From NCBI GenBank assembly GCA_020746875.1, contig JAGTJL010000009.1, positions 2,542,001-2,606,000 of the forward strand: a stretch of DNA of 64,000 bases, given 5' to 3'. Below the pieces are notes generated by a model. That model saw only the letters and a program-made list of their open reading frames with translations. It was not told where the DNA came from and searched no databases. The translations under genes and the position numbers were made by a program. Source of the stretch: Rhexocercosporidium sp. MPI-PUGE-AT-0058 (taxonomy: Eukaryota; Ascomycota; Leotiomycetes; Helotiales). Positions 13,101 through 23,317 of the stretch are shown here, piece by piece. How positions within the stretch are numbered: the first letter of the stretch is position 1; each line of letters begins with the position of its first letter.

Positions 13101-13647
13101 TCCACTTCCTTGGCTTCGGTGGACCATTTGATCGTGTGAATTGGTTGGCCTTCGATAGATATGGCTCCGCAGCATCCATTCCTAGCTTATAGAAGTGCTC
13201 ATCGAGGGTGCTACCCTGGAGCTTGGGAAGGTCAAAAGCTATGGGTGGTGGGTTGTCTGTATTCTTCCCCAATAACTCATGCCGCTGCAGATGGTCCCTT
13301 GAAAGCTCTACCAATTCCTTTGGAGGAGGTGTGACGTTCTCGGGGAAGAGCTGCGAGTAAACATGGCTACTGACTTGCTGGACCCCTATTTCATTGTACC
13401 GTGCGTTTGAGGGCCCTAGAGTATGTTTAGAACGGAAATCCAAATGGGAATGGGGCAAAATCTTACTTGAAAGAGACCCAGATCCCGCTGCATCGCTCTC
13501 CTCAGGCCTCGCTGCCTCTGTCGCGTACAACTTACGTTGTGCCCCGACTCTCGCAATGCCCTGAGGACGATGCGCCCGATACCTTGCAAGCCTCACGAAG
13601 CTTGCGCATGGTCTACTCGAACGACCAGCCCGTATTGAAGGTAGCAT
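10168..13647 (-). CDS. MIP1: Mitochondrial DNA polymerase gamma (catalytic subunit)
   Basis: Family A DNA polymerase that replicates mitochondrial DNA. The frame encodes 1159 aa, or 1142 if a 51 nt intron (13416-13466, GTAAGA...CTCTAG) is spliced. The intron has no stop and is a multiple of three. The N-terminus is Arg/Ala-rich and low in acidic residues, as in mitochondrial presequences. The 3'-5' exonuclease motif Exo I is LCFDTEVMW, with D211 and E213. Polymerase motif A is GADVDSEELWIASLIGD (about residue 730), motif B is YGRIYGAGLKFASTLLRQF (about 795) and motif C is TVHDEIRY (about 937). Length agrees with fungal Mip1. It is head-to-head with the RING gene, sharing about 630 bases. The C-terminal tail beyond the polymerase domain is Ser/Arg-rich, as in other fungal orthologues. 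Confidence 0.97.
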   Translation of the reverse strand: MLPSIRAGRSSRPCASFVRLARYRAHRPQGIARVGAQRKLYATEAARPEESDAAGSGSLSSKILPHSHLDFRSKHTLGPSNARYNEIGVQQVSSHVYSQLFPENVTPPPKELVELSRDHLQRHELLGKNTDNPPPIAFDLPKLQGSTLDEHFYKLGMDAAEPYLSKANQFTRSNGPPKPRKWIRRSGWTKYYPDGRTEAVDAPQEDMLCFDTEVMWKESSFAVMACAVSPTNWYAWLSPWLLGESENDRHLIPLGDPTQPRIIVGHNIGYDRARIAEEYDIKQSKNNFLDTMSLHVAVNGMCSRQRPTWMKHRKNRELRDKIAGETDNAELATLLGNKALTEEEEELWVGRSSVNSLRDVAKFHLDISIDKAQRDAFGELDREGICAKLDELLDYCAADVDVTHRVYRIVFPNFLQTCPHPVSFAALRHLSSVILPVDKSWESYIANAEATYHKLSDAVQERLIGLTDKALEIKADSEKWSNDPWLRQLDWSGQEIKMVKGKKKNDPPRPAARQKMPGMPQWYKDLFAKKDGPIGLSVRTRIAPLLLRLAWDGNPLVWSDKYGWTFRVNLADAHKYAKSQMEECTAFDEKDMALRDDRSGAYFKLPHKDGPTARCANPMAKSYMPYFEKGILSSEFAYAKEALEMNASCSYWISARDRIMSQMVVYESDGAKGTEQGVSSSETGYILPQVIPMGTVTRRAVENTWLTASNAKKNRVGSELKSMVKAPPGYCFVGADVDSEELWIASLIGDAQFKLHGGNAVGFMTLEGTKAAGTDLHSRTAGILGITRNDAKVFNYGRIYGAGLKFASTLLRQFNPGLSESETTKVASNLYKATKGAKTNRKALHKKPFWRGGTESFVFNKLEEFAEQERPRTPVLGAGITEALMSRFVNQGGFMTSRINWAIQSSGVDYLHLVIISMDYLIRRFNIDARLAITVHDEIRYIVNEKDKYRAAMALQVSNVWTRSMFSQQVGINDLPQSCAYFSAVDIDHVLRKEVDMDCVTPSHHVKIPHGESIDMTTLLTKPSSYLDPSIVSTDPPNVSSIPYTHRIPVMETLSSNTDVSFLKAQITADDTELRDILKDQRKASEGDAPPKKRAVKTRSILPYQAHAHLIEETKSVSDLLGNDFRNSFQNSGYQNSGGKKSWGWDRPSATRARPTTRW

Positions 13648-14277
13648 ACTATGAATGGCGCGACTTCTTTAGAGCATGGCGATGGTGTTGAAGGTTTCTC
13701 TGCGGTAGCAAAGGTTGGAGCTGACGAGCGAGAGGGTATCGTGAGATGCAAGATACAATGAATGTATGTACCTTCGTACCGCGAATGAGGAGAGAGAGAG
13801 AGGCGATGAAGTTTAGCAGCAGGCTACCAGAGTGTGTGCATCCATCCAACCATCCATCCACCCACCCCTGATGGGGCAAAGGTACTTACACCGTAGTAAA
13901 AAAAGTAAAAGCAAAAGGATTCCTAATCGATAAGCCCGGTCGATGGTCATCACGCGGCCGCACTGCACAGCACAGCACAGCACAGAGCGAGCAGAGAGCA
14001 GCAGCAAGAACAAGAAGAGACAGCGGGCCAGACCAGTCCGTCCGTCTTGGGCGCGAGAGGGAGGGAGAGAGGAGGAGGAGGGAGGCGGCTGCAACCTCAC
14101 TCACTTCATTTCATTTACGTTTCTGTTGACACGTCTCGTCCCCTCCCTTCTCTTTCTCTTTCTCTTCCTCTTTCTTTTTGTTCTCACCAGTATATCCGGA
14201 GCCTGCGAGGCGTAGCTATCGTGAATAACACGCTGCCCATCGTCCTTGCGCGCAATTCCTCTCCTGTTCAAACAGCC
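13648..14277. promoter_or_regulatory. Shared divergent promoter region of MIP1 and the RING gene
   Basis: The starts of the two divergent genes are 630 bases apart. The region contains GA-rich tracts, CACAG repeats and a long CT-rich stretch just before the RING gene start, a common feature of fungal core promoters. An in-frame ATG at 14047 would add 77 residues of Arg/Gly/Leu/Ser-rich sequence to the RING protein; I treat that as untranslated leader. Confidence 0.6.
13965..13985. repeat. CACAG microsatellite, about four units
   Basis: Tandem CACAG units lie in the divergent promoter between the polymerase and RING genes. Confidence 0.8.
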
Positions 14278-15426
14278 ATGTCCTACAATCCCTTCCGGCG
14301 TTATGCTGCTCCCGAGTCTGCGCATGAAGCCACTGTGGGAGGGAGTCTCGAGCGGCCCAATTCACATTCAAACGTAAATCAGCAAAACTCGAATTCACCT
14401 TTCGGTCTCTTCGGTTCGGACCAGGCAGAAGGAGATGAACCATCGCCATGGAGCGCGTCCTCATCAGGCACCGGTTACGATTCCTTGACCCTCCCACCAA
14501 TAAATCCCGACAACAACTACAACGAACTCCCTTCCTTCAACAACTCGCAATATTTTGACGCCCTGCCTCGCATACAGTCTCCCAACTCTTTCATCCCTGG
14601 ACAGTTAAGGACAGCACCGAATACAAACCCACAACCTCATTCTCGAATATCGCAAACGAACCAAGAACCGCCACCTTCGAATCAACAGCAGAGACGTCTA
14701 CCGCAACCCCTCTCGCAATACAGGCTTGCCGGTTCTGAATCACCAGATCCTTTTGAAGACCTAGACTTCAACGATTTGTCTCCGCCACCTGGAGATATAC
14801 ATTCACGTTCGGCACAGTCTACAAGACAGTCCTCCTTTGTTGACCTTACCGAATCTTCGCCCCCAGCTATGGCTCCCGCCTCCTCAAGGAAACGTAAGGC
14901 TCCAACGCCTGGAGCTGGCAGAGCAACCAAGGTAGTCAAAAGTGGTTCATCGAGAGTCTCGCGGCCCAGTTCTGCAGCGGGTACAAAGAAGGACATGTCT
15001 GAAGTGCAGACTATCGACTTGGTGGATGTTGAAGACAAGACGGAATATGATGAGCGGATGGCAAAGGAACAGGCGGAGATGATAAAGAAGCAGAACCAGG
15101 CAGACGCAACCAAGTCGGTCAAGTTAGCTGAGTTCCAGTGCATCATTTGCATGGACAACCCCACGGATCTGACTGTTACATACTGTGGTATGTAATTATT
15201 TCCCTGGGTGTAAAGTGAAACTCTAACATATGGACCAGGTCACCTTTTCTGCTCCGAATGCCTCCACCAAGCCTTGCACGCCGGCGACAAGAAATGCTGC
15301 CCAGTCTGCAGATCCAATATAGTTGCCCGGAAACCTGGAGGAAAGCAACCAAAGAACGGAGTTTTTGCTTTGGAGATGAAGTTCATGACGGCGAAGAAAA
15401 AAGGAAAGCAGGCAGTTCGGAATTAA
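14278..15426 (+). CDS. RING-finger E3 ubiquitin ligase with SUMO-interaction-like motifs (Slx8/RNF4-type)
   Basis: Predicted SUMO-targeted ubiquitin ligase acting in the nucleus on sumoylated repair and replication proteins. Exons 14278-15187 and 15239-15426 give 365 aa. The first 180 residues are disordered and Asn/Gln/Pro/Ser-rich. Two short hydrophobic-acidic motifs, FVDLTES (about 187-193) and TIDLVDVED (245-253), fit SUMO-interaction motifs. A KRKAP stretch between them is a possible nuclear localisation signal. The C3HC4 RING begins at C288 (CIICMD), continues YCGHLFCSEC across the splice junction, and ends CCPVCR. A basic tail closes the protein. The start at MSYNPFRRYA was preferred because the sequence upstream is low-complexity. 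RING and SIM-like motifs are seen; equating it with Slx8 is inference. Confidence 0.88.
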
Positions 15427-15915
15427 TTTCCTGACTAGGACCTGGCGAATTTACAGGTACTCATGGAGCATGGTTGGGAAGGGCATTGGTATGGGAATGG
15501 CATAGGTGTACAGGAATACCATCATCAGGCGTTTAGGGCAGGGCATTATCCCAATGTCAAGACTACATTGGTGGCGTTTATAGTGGAATTGGAGGAGTTC
15601 AGCGCTGGAGTTTCTGCATATGACGGATTCTCTATTTGGCATTTGCAACATGATGACTTGCACTCTGCCAAGGGGTAGGGGAGAGACGCCAAGGGCTAAT
15701 CTCAATGGCTGAGGTACATTCAGCTATCACAGTTAAGCTCACGAGAGCAGTGTAGATTCGTACATTGTATATACTCTTCGAAGCTTTACCTCTTGAACGA
15801 GGTCAGAAAATCATGAACCTCAAAAGCAAGACTCTTCGCCTATGTTTCCGTGGATTAACGAACATAGGTAACCCCCATGGCACTCCAGATTTTACAGGAT
15901 GTTTCTATTTACAAT
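15427..15915. other. Convergent intergenic region (RING gene / CofD-like gene)
   Basis: Contains two 3'UTRs; no coding exon is seen. Confidence 0.6.
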
Positions 15916-17686
15916 CTACCCACCCACCGACTTAGTAATTCCCAGAGTATTTCTTCTACTGGTCCCCGGCGTCCTCTTTACACCCCCAATAATAGCCTCC
16001 AGCGCCTGACCCAAAGCCGTCCCATCATAAATCATACCTCCATCCTCACCCTCCTTCTTCCTACCATAAATCCTAACACACTCCACCCCCAAACGACCCA
16101 ATTCGTCCTTCTCAACCCTCGGCGTCCCCTCCCCCTGCAAATGAATAACATGACTAACATAATCCCTCCAACACTCCTCCTTCACCCTCACCCTCCCTCT
16201 CTCAACACCTCCTCCCCCCAAACCAGACCCAGAATCCGAACTCGCACAAGCATCCGCAATCGCAGCCACAAAATCCCTCGCCGTGAACTCCCTCCCTTCT
16301 GCCCTCGTCTCCCGATCCAAACTCCCGTTCAGAACCAAAATCCTACAAACCCCCCTCCCGCTCCCCTCCCTAATCCTCCTCCCCACCTCCCTCAACACCA
16401 AACACGGCACAATACTCGTATACAGACTCCCGATCGAGTACACCACCGCGCTCGCCTCCGCAATGCTGCTCAGCACCTTCGGGTTCGGCGCGGGCCGCAT
16501 CTCCTGCCCGTACGGATTGATGTACCAGATACGCTCTATCCGGGAGGGCAAGTCCTCGGTGTGCGTTTTAGCGAAGGAGATGTATTGTTTGCGGAGCGTG
16601 GGGAGGGAGCCGGGGAGGTTGGCATCCTCAATTGTGTCGTGCTCGGAGAGTTCTTTGGAGAGGGTGCGGAGGTGGATTGTTGTTGGGCTTATGAGCTCTT
16701 CCTCTTCTTTTTCATGTTGTTGTTGTCTAGACATTGTCTGTTCCTCATTCTCGTCCGACTCTCCTGAGGAAAATGGCGTAGGGACAGGCAGTGGAGCCGA
16801 CGGTGCAGAGGGATGCGAAATAGCATTCTGGCCTGTAATCTGCGTCCCATCTTCCAAACCCGCGGAGATGTGATGCGAGAAATTACTATTGATAGCCGGT
16901 ATCACACTGACATTCGACGGAACTCCCGTGATAGCACCAAGTAAATAGATAGCCGATTCAAAACTCCCGGTGAACAATCTCGCACCAGTCAAGAATAGGT
17001 TGCCTACTGATGCGGACTGGAAGTTGAAGGATGAGGTCGGCCGGAGTCGTTTTACTATCTCGAGATTTATGGTGTTGAAGAAGGAGCGGATGAGTTCTCG
17101 CTTCTCGGATGAGATGCACGTCCAGAGGAGGTGCCGCGCTTCTACTATGTCGAGCCATTCTATACGTGCGAGTGAGGGGTTGGGTGAGAGACGGTGATTG
17201 AAGAGCGTTTTTATAGCTGTTGTTTCTGGAGAGGAGGGGTCTTCTGGAATGAGCCGGACGAGTCGACCTAAAGGGGGTGGAGGAGGTCAGTTGAAGCACG
17301 TGACATAGAATGGGAGAAAAGGAAGGTTTGCGGACGACTGTGACACTCCAATCCAACTCTAGGGAAGCATTTAGAAGCGCCCGATCTCTTCATGTGTAAG
17401 ATCATAGGAACTGCAAACTCACTTCTAACATCCCCAATTCCCGGCCCGCCAAATACCCGGATCAACTCGCTCGACGAACCCCCATTATCAGATATCGGAA
17501 TAATACTTCATCACATTAGCACTTCTCTCAACTACACCATCTCGCGACCAAATCCAAGGAACCAAAATGACCAGAAACTTACTAGCTCAATGAACACCCC
17601 TTATCCTCAGCCACCTTTCCAAACACATCGACGAGGTTATTCGCCGCTGACCCACCGGAAAAGACCACGATGTGACGTTTGCTCAT
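15916..17686 (-). CDS. CofD/YvcK-like (UPF0052) family protein
   Basis: Protein of 512 aa from three exons (minus strand): 17583-17686, 17423-17505 and 15916-17267. Splicing joins VVFSGGSAANNLVDVF, then SYIIPISDNGGSSSEL, then IGDVRSRLVRLIPED. These Gly-rich N-terminal motifs mark the CofD/YvcK superfamily, which includes archaeal and bacterial 2-phospho-L-lactate transferase and the bacterial morphogenesis factor YvcK. Later segments (SVGNLFLTGARLF, RIWYINPYG, EASAVVYSIGSLYTSIVPCLVL) belong to the same fold. A family-atypical insert of about 60 residues (about 205-265) is Ser/Pro/Glu/Gln-rich and looks disordered. There is no signal or membrane segment. Fungi are not known to make coenzyme F420, so the bacterial reaction should not be assumed; the function is unknown. 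Confidence 0.88.
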
Positions 17687-18880
17687 GTTGCTGGCTTTGA
17701 CACTTCTCCGCCCTTAAAAAGAACTAGGGACCGTACATACCTTCTGGTAGTCGATAGAAGGAATGAAGAGGTTTCTGAAGGAGGGTAGCTAGTGAGTGAT
17801 GGGCTGGTCTTGTTGATATACTAGAGTTGATGAGAACAAAGTGCTTGGCTTCGTCGGGTTCAACCCGAGGACGCCAGTGGCTCACGGGTGATGGACTCTT
17901 TCGTCGCTAGACTTTGAAATCAGTTGAAACTGGGGACTTGATAGAGATCCGTGGAAGAAAAGACAGTCTCTTGATCAAAGGCAAGTGTCTCATTCAGCTT
18001 GAGGTGTTTCTTCATCCACGTGCACGTGATCTCAAGCTGGATCATAGTTCTGTGCCATTCCGGTACTTAGCTGATGCTTTTGGTGTCACTCTCATATTTC
18101 TTAAGCTCTTAACTGTACTTTCTTCCGTTGCTGTGTTTCATTTGACCCTTCAAGCTTTGCTGTAATGCTTCATCACGTGTGCGGTAGAGTTCACTGCAGT
18201 TCCACAACTCTTACTGTTTCGTTTTATCTGTCTTGTTCTAAGCAATGATATCCACTGTATTGTGCGCGCTGGAGCCTTGAAGGTCGATAAAAGGCTATCG
18301 GGGAGTTTTCTATCCCACATACTGCCTACGAATGTTTTCTATTCAATTTACCGTTGTGCTTCCGTTCTCTCGACATTTCGTCCTTCTAAGACTTGGTGCG
18401 ATGATACGAAGCTACTTATCATCACACCCTTCCACATCTACCGAGAATTAAGCAAATAAAATACTGAAATGTACACACGCTCCCCCTAAAGAGTGCAGGT
18501 GTCTGTACACCCTCCTAGTACCCCATTTGACGCATTTAACCCCGCATGCCCACTTTTATCTAGGTAGTGGTGAAGTCTTTCATGCATGAAAGTCGTGCAA
18601 CACATGATCTGCACATGGCCGATGCTCCTACCTCGAAGCTAGCGAAGCACTTGCAGAAAGCCGTTGCCAAGATCAAAGCATTGTCCCACGAGCTCGTCCG
18701 ATCATCGGCTTTGACATCCGGCTTCACGCATATGCAGGCTTTAATTGGAAGTCAAACCGTTCATTAGTATAAATAAACCTACTTGGCGGCTTCTCGCGAC
18801 CGTTGAGGCCAGGCCGGCCGGTGAGGCTTTTCGAAAGTACTACCACAGAGCAAGGTGGACTGCATCAGATAATTTCTATT

Positions 18881-18906
18881 ACAGATAGTACAGATAGTAC
18901 AGATAC
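18881..18906. repeat. Short tandem repeat of ACAGATAGT
   Basis: Nine-base units are repeated nearly three times in AT-rich intergenic DNA. Confidence 0.75.
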
Positions 18907-19852
18907 AGGGAGATATTTACCTCTCATAGCTACTCAGGTCTGCTCTCATACTCTACTCTTTCACCATAGCCGCAAATTTTCTCGTTCTTGAAGTCTTCAC
19001 TACTTATTTTTTTAAGCAGCACCTCCAAATCCGTCCAGCACTTCTAAAACATAGATTTCCCTGGCAAACGCAATCGACAGTCGATGCTAGCTCCTGGTGG
19101 TATCGACATGTTGGCTCTCGATCAGGCTACCTCATCATGCTCATATCTGATTCATCATACTCAGGATATCGTTGACAGTGGAGAATGCCCGTCAACACGG
19201 CCAGTAGTACGAAGAACCTGTGCCAGGATTACCAGCTACTCAACTGTGGACGGAAGGCCATTGACCTCGCTAACAAATTAAGTAGAACAACACAGTACAT
19301 CACCTATTTTGAATTTTAGCTCATCCGCACAGCAGCTATCGTACGATTTTCATGGAATCCTCCATACCCGAACAAAGATGCTTGCGATGTGTTCAGGTGG
19401 CGGTTGAACCCCGTTGTCACATAAATGCAAAAGGCTGAGATTCTGGGAACATATTGACGGTGATTTCCTTCGGCAGTAGCTGCAATAATAGCAGTAGAGC
19501 GTTTTCCATTCAGAATGGTTCCTCTTGTCTAAAATCCAGGTCTGATCTTCTCCTTTTACTCTCGATTCATTCGTTTCCTCAGGGATCTCAAGGTTTGGTG
19601 GGCATGGTTGCCCAGCTTCCCTGCCGTCTCGTTGGCAGCTAACGAGCGTAAGGTCCACCTTAACTGGACGTCTAATCACATGTCAGTCTACCAGGCTAGG
19701 TTATGGCTGGTATCTATTGATTGATGAGCGGCAAGTACATTTCATTGCTGCATGCTGTGTAACGAGAGGCTTTCGCCAGGCATCAGTGACTCTGCCACAG
19801 CCTTACAATTCCTCGACCACACCTCCCTCAGATTGTTCAATTTTTCATTGCC

Positions 19853-19859
19853 TATATAG
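19853..19859 (+). promoter_or_regulatory. Candidate TATA box of the papain-fold-like gene
   Basis: TATATAG lies about 55 bases before the ATG at 19912. This is close for a fungal TATA box and implies a short leader. Confidence 0.35.
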
Positions 19860-19911
19860 CAACTCTTGTTTCCTCACTTCACTAGCTTTAAAGGGCAGTA
19901 GTCTGCTTGCG

Positions 19912-20571
19912 ATGTTCAAATTGGGGGTCGGTCTCACAGCACTGCTAGGTGCGTCGCATTCTAGTTTACACATCTTTGGAACTCAATGCTGACGACCCCT
20001 CAAATGGCGTAGCCTTGACCCAAGTCGTCGGCGGCGAAAATAAGTCTCGTAGAGTCACCCTCGTCACCACAGATATCGTATACGTCGGCATCAACTTCAC
20101 AGTCGAAGGTCTCACCCTCGTCGACGGCGTCAAGAAAAGATGGGTCCGTCCCGAGAAATTCGCACACTGGTCCATCCGGGTCGGCGAAGGCAGCGATGCC
20201 GTGTTCTTTGACATCATGAGCGAAAATCTACGGAAGGGGAATACTCTGCGAGCGAGAAAGTGGACGATGTTCGAGCAGAGCATGATTACTGCAACGAGGG
20301 AAATGGGCCTGACAAACCACACTGATACTGAGATCACGACCATCTGTTCGGACACCTTCTATTCCCTGGACGGACAATCTGCTAGCAAATTGCAGCAAAT
20401 GAAGTCATTCGAAAGAAGCCAACTTACAATCTCTTCAACAACAATTGTCAGGACTTTGCGATTACTGTCTTGGACCAGATTTGTAATGTGAAGCAGACAG
20501 CTTCCCAGTCAGACAGAGTGGCATTTGCCAGGATCCTGTCTGCTTTCTTAGTTGGGACTATCTTGATTTGA
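19912..20571 (+). CDS. Small LRAT/PPPDE-like (permuted papain-fold) protein
   Basis: Protein of about 181 aa needing three exons: 19912-19948, 20013-20345 and 20396-20571. Intron 1 (GTGCGT...GTAG) has a TGCTGAC branch site. Intron 2 (GTTCGG...GCAG, 50 nt) has a weak donor, but splicing it is the only way to join the two halves in frame. The joined protein has FAHWSIRVGEG with H64 and PTYNLFNNNCQDFA with C141. This His-then-Cys order with an NNCQ(D/H)F signature is typical of the NlpC/P60-related LRAT and PPPDE folds, which include thiol acyltransferases and deubiquitinase/deSUMOylase-like peptidases. The first 12 residues are hydrophobic, but no clear cleavage site follows. The C-terminus is hydrophobic. 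The exact activity is unknown; the second splice should be verified. Confidence 0.7.
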
Positions 20572-20980
20572 GAAATGAAACGGTTCTAGTAATTACATTC
20601 GTATCATATTTATATTCAATCCTCATCAAAACTTTAGAGCAGACCCTTAATGAACGAACCATTTAGCTCAACACAACTAACCTACTTTCCGGCATGTCGG
20701 TCATTTGCACAGTTTTTGGGCGACACGATTTCGGATCTTCAACCTTGTCATTCAGATGCTTCCTGACTATCCTCAGTTGTGGACGTCCTCATCAGATTTA
20801 TTCATCACCCACACATTTATTCTATCCTAGCGATATTTTTGTTTTCCGAAAAGAAAAGAAAAACTTCGCTTAAATACTTTTATTGATTGATGGCTTACCA
20901 CGAGCAGATCTGCCCAACCAAGACTTCTATATTTTAATTTTCATTGTAATCATCTGGAAGTTTAAATCATACAATGTTCA
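20572..20980. other. Convergent intergenic region
   Basis: AT-rich 3' flank between the papain-fold-like gene and the Zn2Cys6 regulator. No gene is seen. Confidence 0.55.
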
Positions 20981-22718
20981 TCAAAGCTTCACTTCAACGA
21001 AACTCCGTAGCATAGATATTTGCGCCTCCGAAACACCCTGCAATCCCCCCACACTCGCCAAAGACTCCTGAACCCAACCGTTCAACTCATCCTTACAAAG
21101 AGACAATGCAACAGGTAGAGCAAACGCTAAACATTGCCCACCAGAATTTCCCGCTCGCGAACAGTGACTAACAGCAACACAAAGCTTTCTGATGAGTTCT
21201 GAATTTTCGACGCTGGTGTCAATATCGCTTAGCTGGCTGATCCTGGTGTTGAGCATAATCAGACATGCATAATACGCACACAGCCATGCTGCCATCCATA
21301 CTGTCTCGGGATCATAAGAAGCTAGTGCTGTTGTATGGTCTTTGCCCAAAGCGTACTCCTCTGCAGAAAGCTCGCAGGTAGCAAATGCGGAGGTGAATCT
21401 CAAGTGCCATCTTCTAAAGTCGTCTCGGAGCGAAGTCCCATCAATAATTGTAGACGTACGAGAAATGATTGAAGTATCGCACCGAGTAGCAGCATTCAAT
21501 CTTACTGCAATGGCAGGGACGGAAGCTATGAGATTGCTGAAACCGTTGTGAAAGCGAAAAGTCTCAGAAGACGTCCGGTAAATTTCGGAACTAGCTACAA
21601 TGCTTCTCCAATCCTCGGAGTCAAGAAAACAAGATGTCTCCGAAGCAACAGCTTCAGCGATCTACTACGCTTAGGTTGAGATTTAGAGAGATGAGAGATG
21701 CTTACGATGATTCCACGAAATCCGAGGAACATGATGTAATCGAATCCTTCTTTGTGTCGATGTGCACCTCGTATTTGCATCAGCCGTCCGGCACCTCCTG
21801 CATGGGTCACCCACGAGGTGTTCTGCGTGCGCATGTATATCTAAATCACAGTCGGTCCATGCAATCAAAGCGTTTGTGGCTTTGACTTACCTCGTAAAAG
21901 CTAAGCAGCATTGTCGCACACAGAGTCTCTGTTGACAGTCCGACCTCAACATCTTCAACTGCCCTTGAGAGATATCCCAGAGCTATCGAGTAAGCTCCAC
22001 GGCCATTTTGTTCTGAAGCAGTATTCGCAGTCTCCCGTCCAAAGAATCCCAGAGCAAGACACTGTGCAGCGTAGTCCAGAAGTCGGCTCTTTGCCATGTA
22101 TTTCGGGATCAGCCTCAGCCAATCTGCAAAGAAGGAGAGCTGCGGGACCAGATATCGTGGTGGAAATAGGTTGTTAACGAATGAATTCACCAGCTGGACT
22201 CGGTTGAGGGCCGGACAGTAGATGCTACGCTGTATTTTCAACCGATCTATCGGATGCTGCTGGGGCATGATTAAAGCAAGGCTAGCTGCATTGGAAGCGG
22301 GTTGTTGTTTGCTTGGCCTATTCTGTCCTATATTGGATGCCTTCTTCGGCTTATCCAATTCTGGATGTTGGGAAATAAAAGTCATCGGCAAGTCGTATCC
22401 AGAACATTTCCTGCCGCCTCTACGGCATTGGGAGCTATAGGTTGCGAAGGAGTCAGCGATTGCCATATCGAAGATGACTTAGGAAGAGGATAAGGCATGT
22501 TTTCAAAGAATCTTGAGAAATTTCAAAAGGGAAGTGCTGGAAACTCCTAATACCTACCAGCCTGGTCGAACTTCATCACACTGCACCAATATCAGTACGC
22601 GGGAAACATGAAGAATGAAAATTCAAATTCTCCATCCACAGCAGAACAGTTTTGGACATACTTTCACACTCCTCTTCCTGCAAACTAGACAACCTTTACT
22701 TCGCGGAACTGCCACCAT
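20981..22718 (-). CDS. Zn2Cys6 fungal transcription factor
   Basis: Nuclear DNA-binding regulator of about 479 aa from five exons (minus): 22662-22718, 22558-22580, 21891-22434, 21706-21840 and 20981-21661. The zinc cluster is split over the first three exons; only splicing reveals it. The six cysteines C10, C13, C20, C27, C30 and C37 have the canonical C-x2-C-x6-C-x6-C-x2-C-x6-C spacing with basic residues between the first ligands (CLVCRKRSVKCDE). The second exon is only 23 nt. The remainder is helical and matches the variable fungal-specific middle region (segments such as LLSFYEIYMRTQN and GFSNLIASVPAIAVRLNAATRC). It ends QISMLRSFVEVKL. It is divergent from the short-chain dehydrogenase gene at a distance of 599 bases, so that gene is a reasonable but untested target. 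Confidence 0.88.
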
Positions 22719-23317
22719 TTTGGTTGACTTATCAACCAAGCTCCTTGATGATATACCAGAAAAGGCTTTACAACTTCAAAACTTCCCAAAATATTGCCTA
22801 TTTGAAGACAATGATAGAACGTGGTAGAGTCCACTGGATGTGTCGTTCACATAACGGCAGAGCGTGACCGTCAGCGTGCAGCAGGCTGCATGAGCCACGC
22901 TAAACCTCGTGGCATGGCACCAGATGCGGTTAGGCTCACCTCTGATTTCCCCGAGAAGCTGTGGACTTGGCATAAGCATCGACGAATGAAAGGACTTCTA
23001 ATGATAAATAACTGGTAGATTCTCATTTTTTTTCGGTCACTGTGGTCACATATGAAACACGTATTTGGGAGTTAAACCTGGATCGGCCAGAATTTTCAGC
23101 CGAGAAATGATACAAAGTCTGGTCTCCGTGCTATTATAAATTCTGAGCAGGCAGGCTCTCTCTATACTTTTTTATGAAATAAAACATTAGCACACTTACC
23201 TCTACAGACGACCCAAAGCCTCCCTCCTTCTAGTCAAACCAGCTGTAAGTTTGATGATCACAGAGACTTATTCCTAGACTTACATGTGTTTCTCGACTTA
23301 AGACCACCACCACCTCC
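22719..23317. promoter_or_regulatory. Shared divergent promoter region of the Zn2Cys6 regulator and the SDR gene
   Basis: 599 bases separate the two starts. A TATAAA on the plus strand at 23135-23140 is placed for the dehydrogenase gene, about 180 bases before its ATG. No exon is seen apart from short unsupported frames. Confidence 0.5.
23135..23140 (+). promoter_or_regulatory. Candidate TATA box of the SDR gene
   Basis: TATAAA about 180 bases upstream of the dehydrogenase start, in AT-rich context. Confidence 0.35.

Larger units (their letters stand above)
17687..19911. other. 2.2 kb intergenic region
   Basis: No supported gene. Open frames are short and unlinked by splice sites. A short tandem of ACAGATAGT-like units lies at 18881-18906, and a TATATAG box precedes the next gene. 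Confidence 0.5.

Noticed and set aside
14047..14277. N-terminal extension of the RING protein from an upstream ATG
   Set aside because: The added 77 residues are low-complexity Gly/Arg then Ser/Leu tracts from a pyrimidine-rich leader; MSYNPFRRYA is the likelier start.
17850..17880. GGGTTCAACCCG-like T-arm of a tRNA
   Set aside because: The palindrome forms a four-base stem with a six-base loop, not a five-base T-stem with a seven-base loop, and no anticodon or acceptor arm is found nearby.
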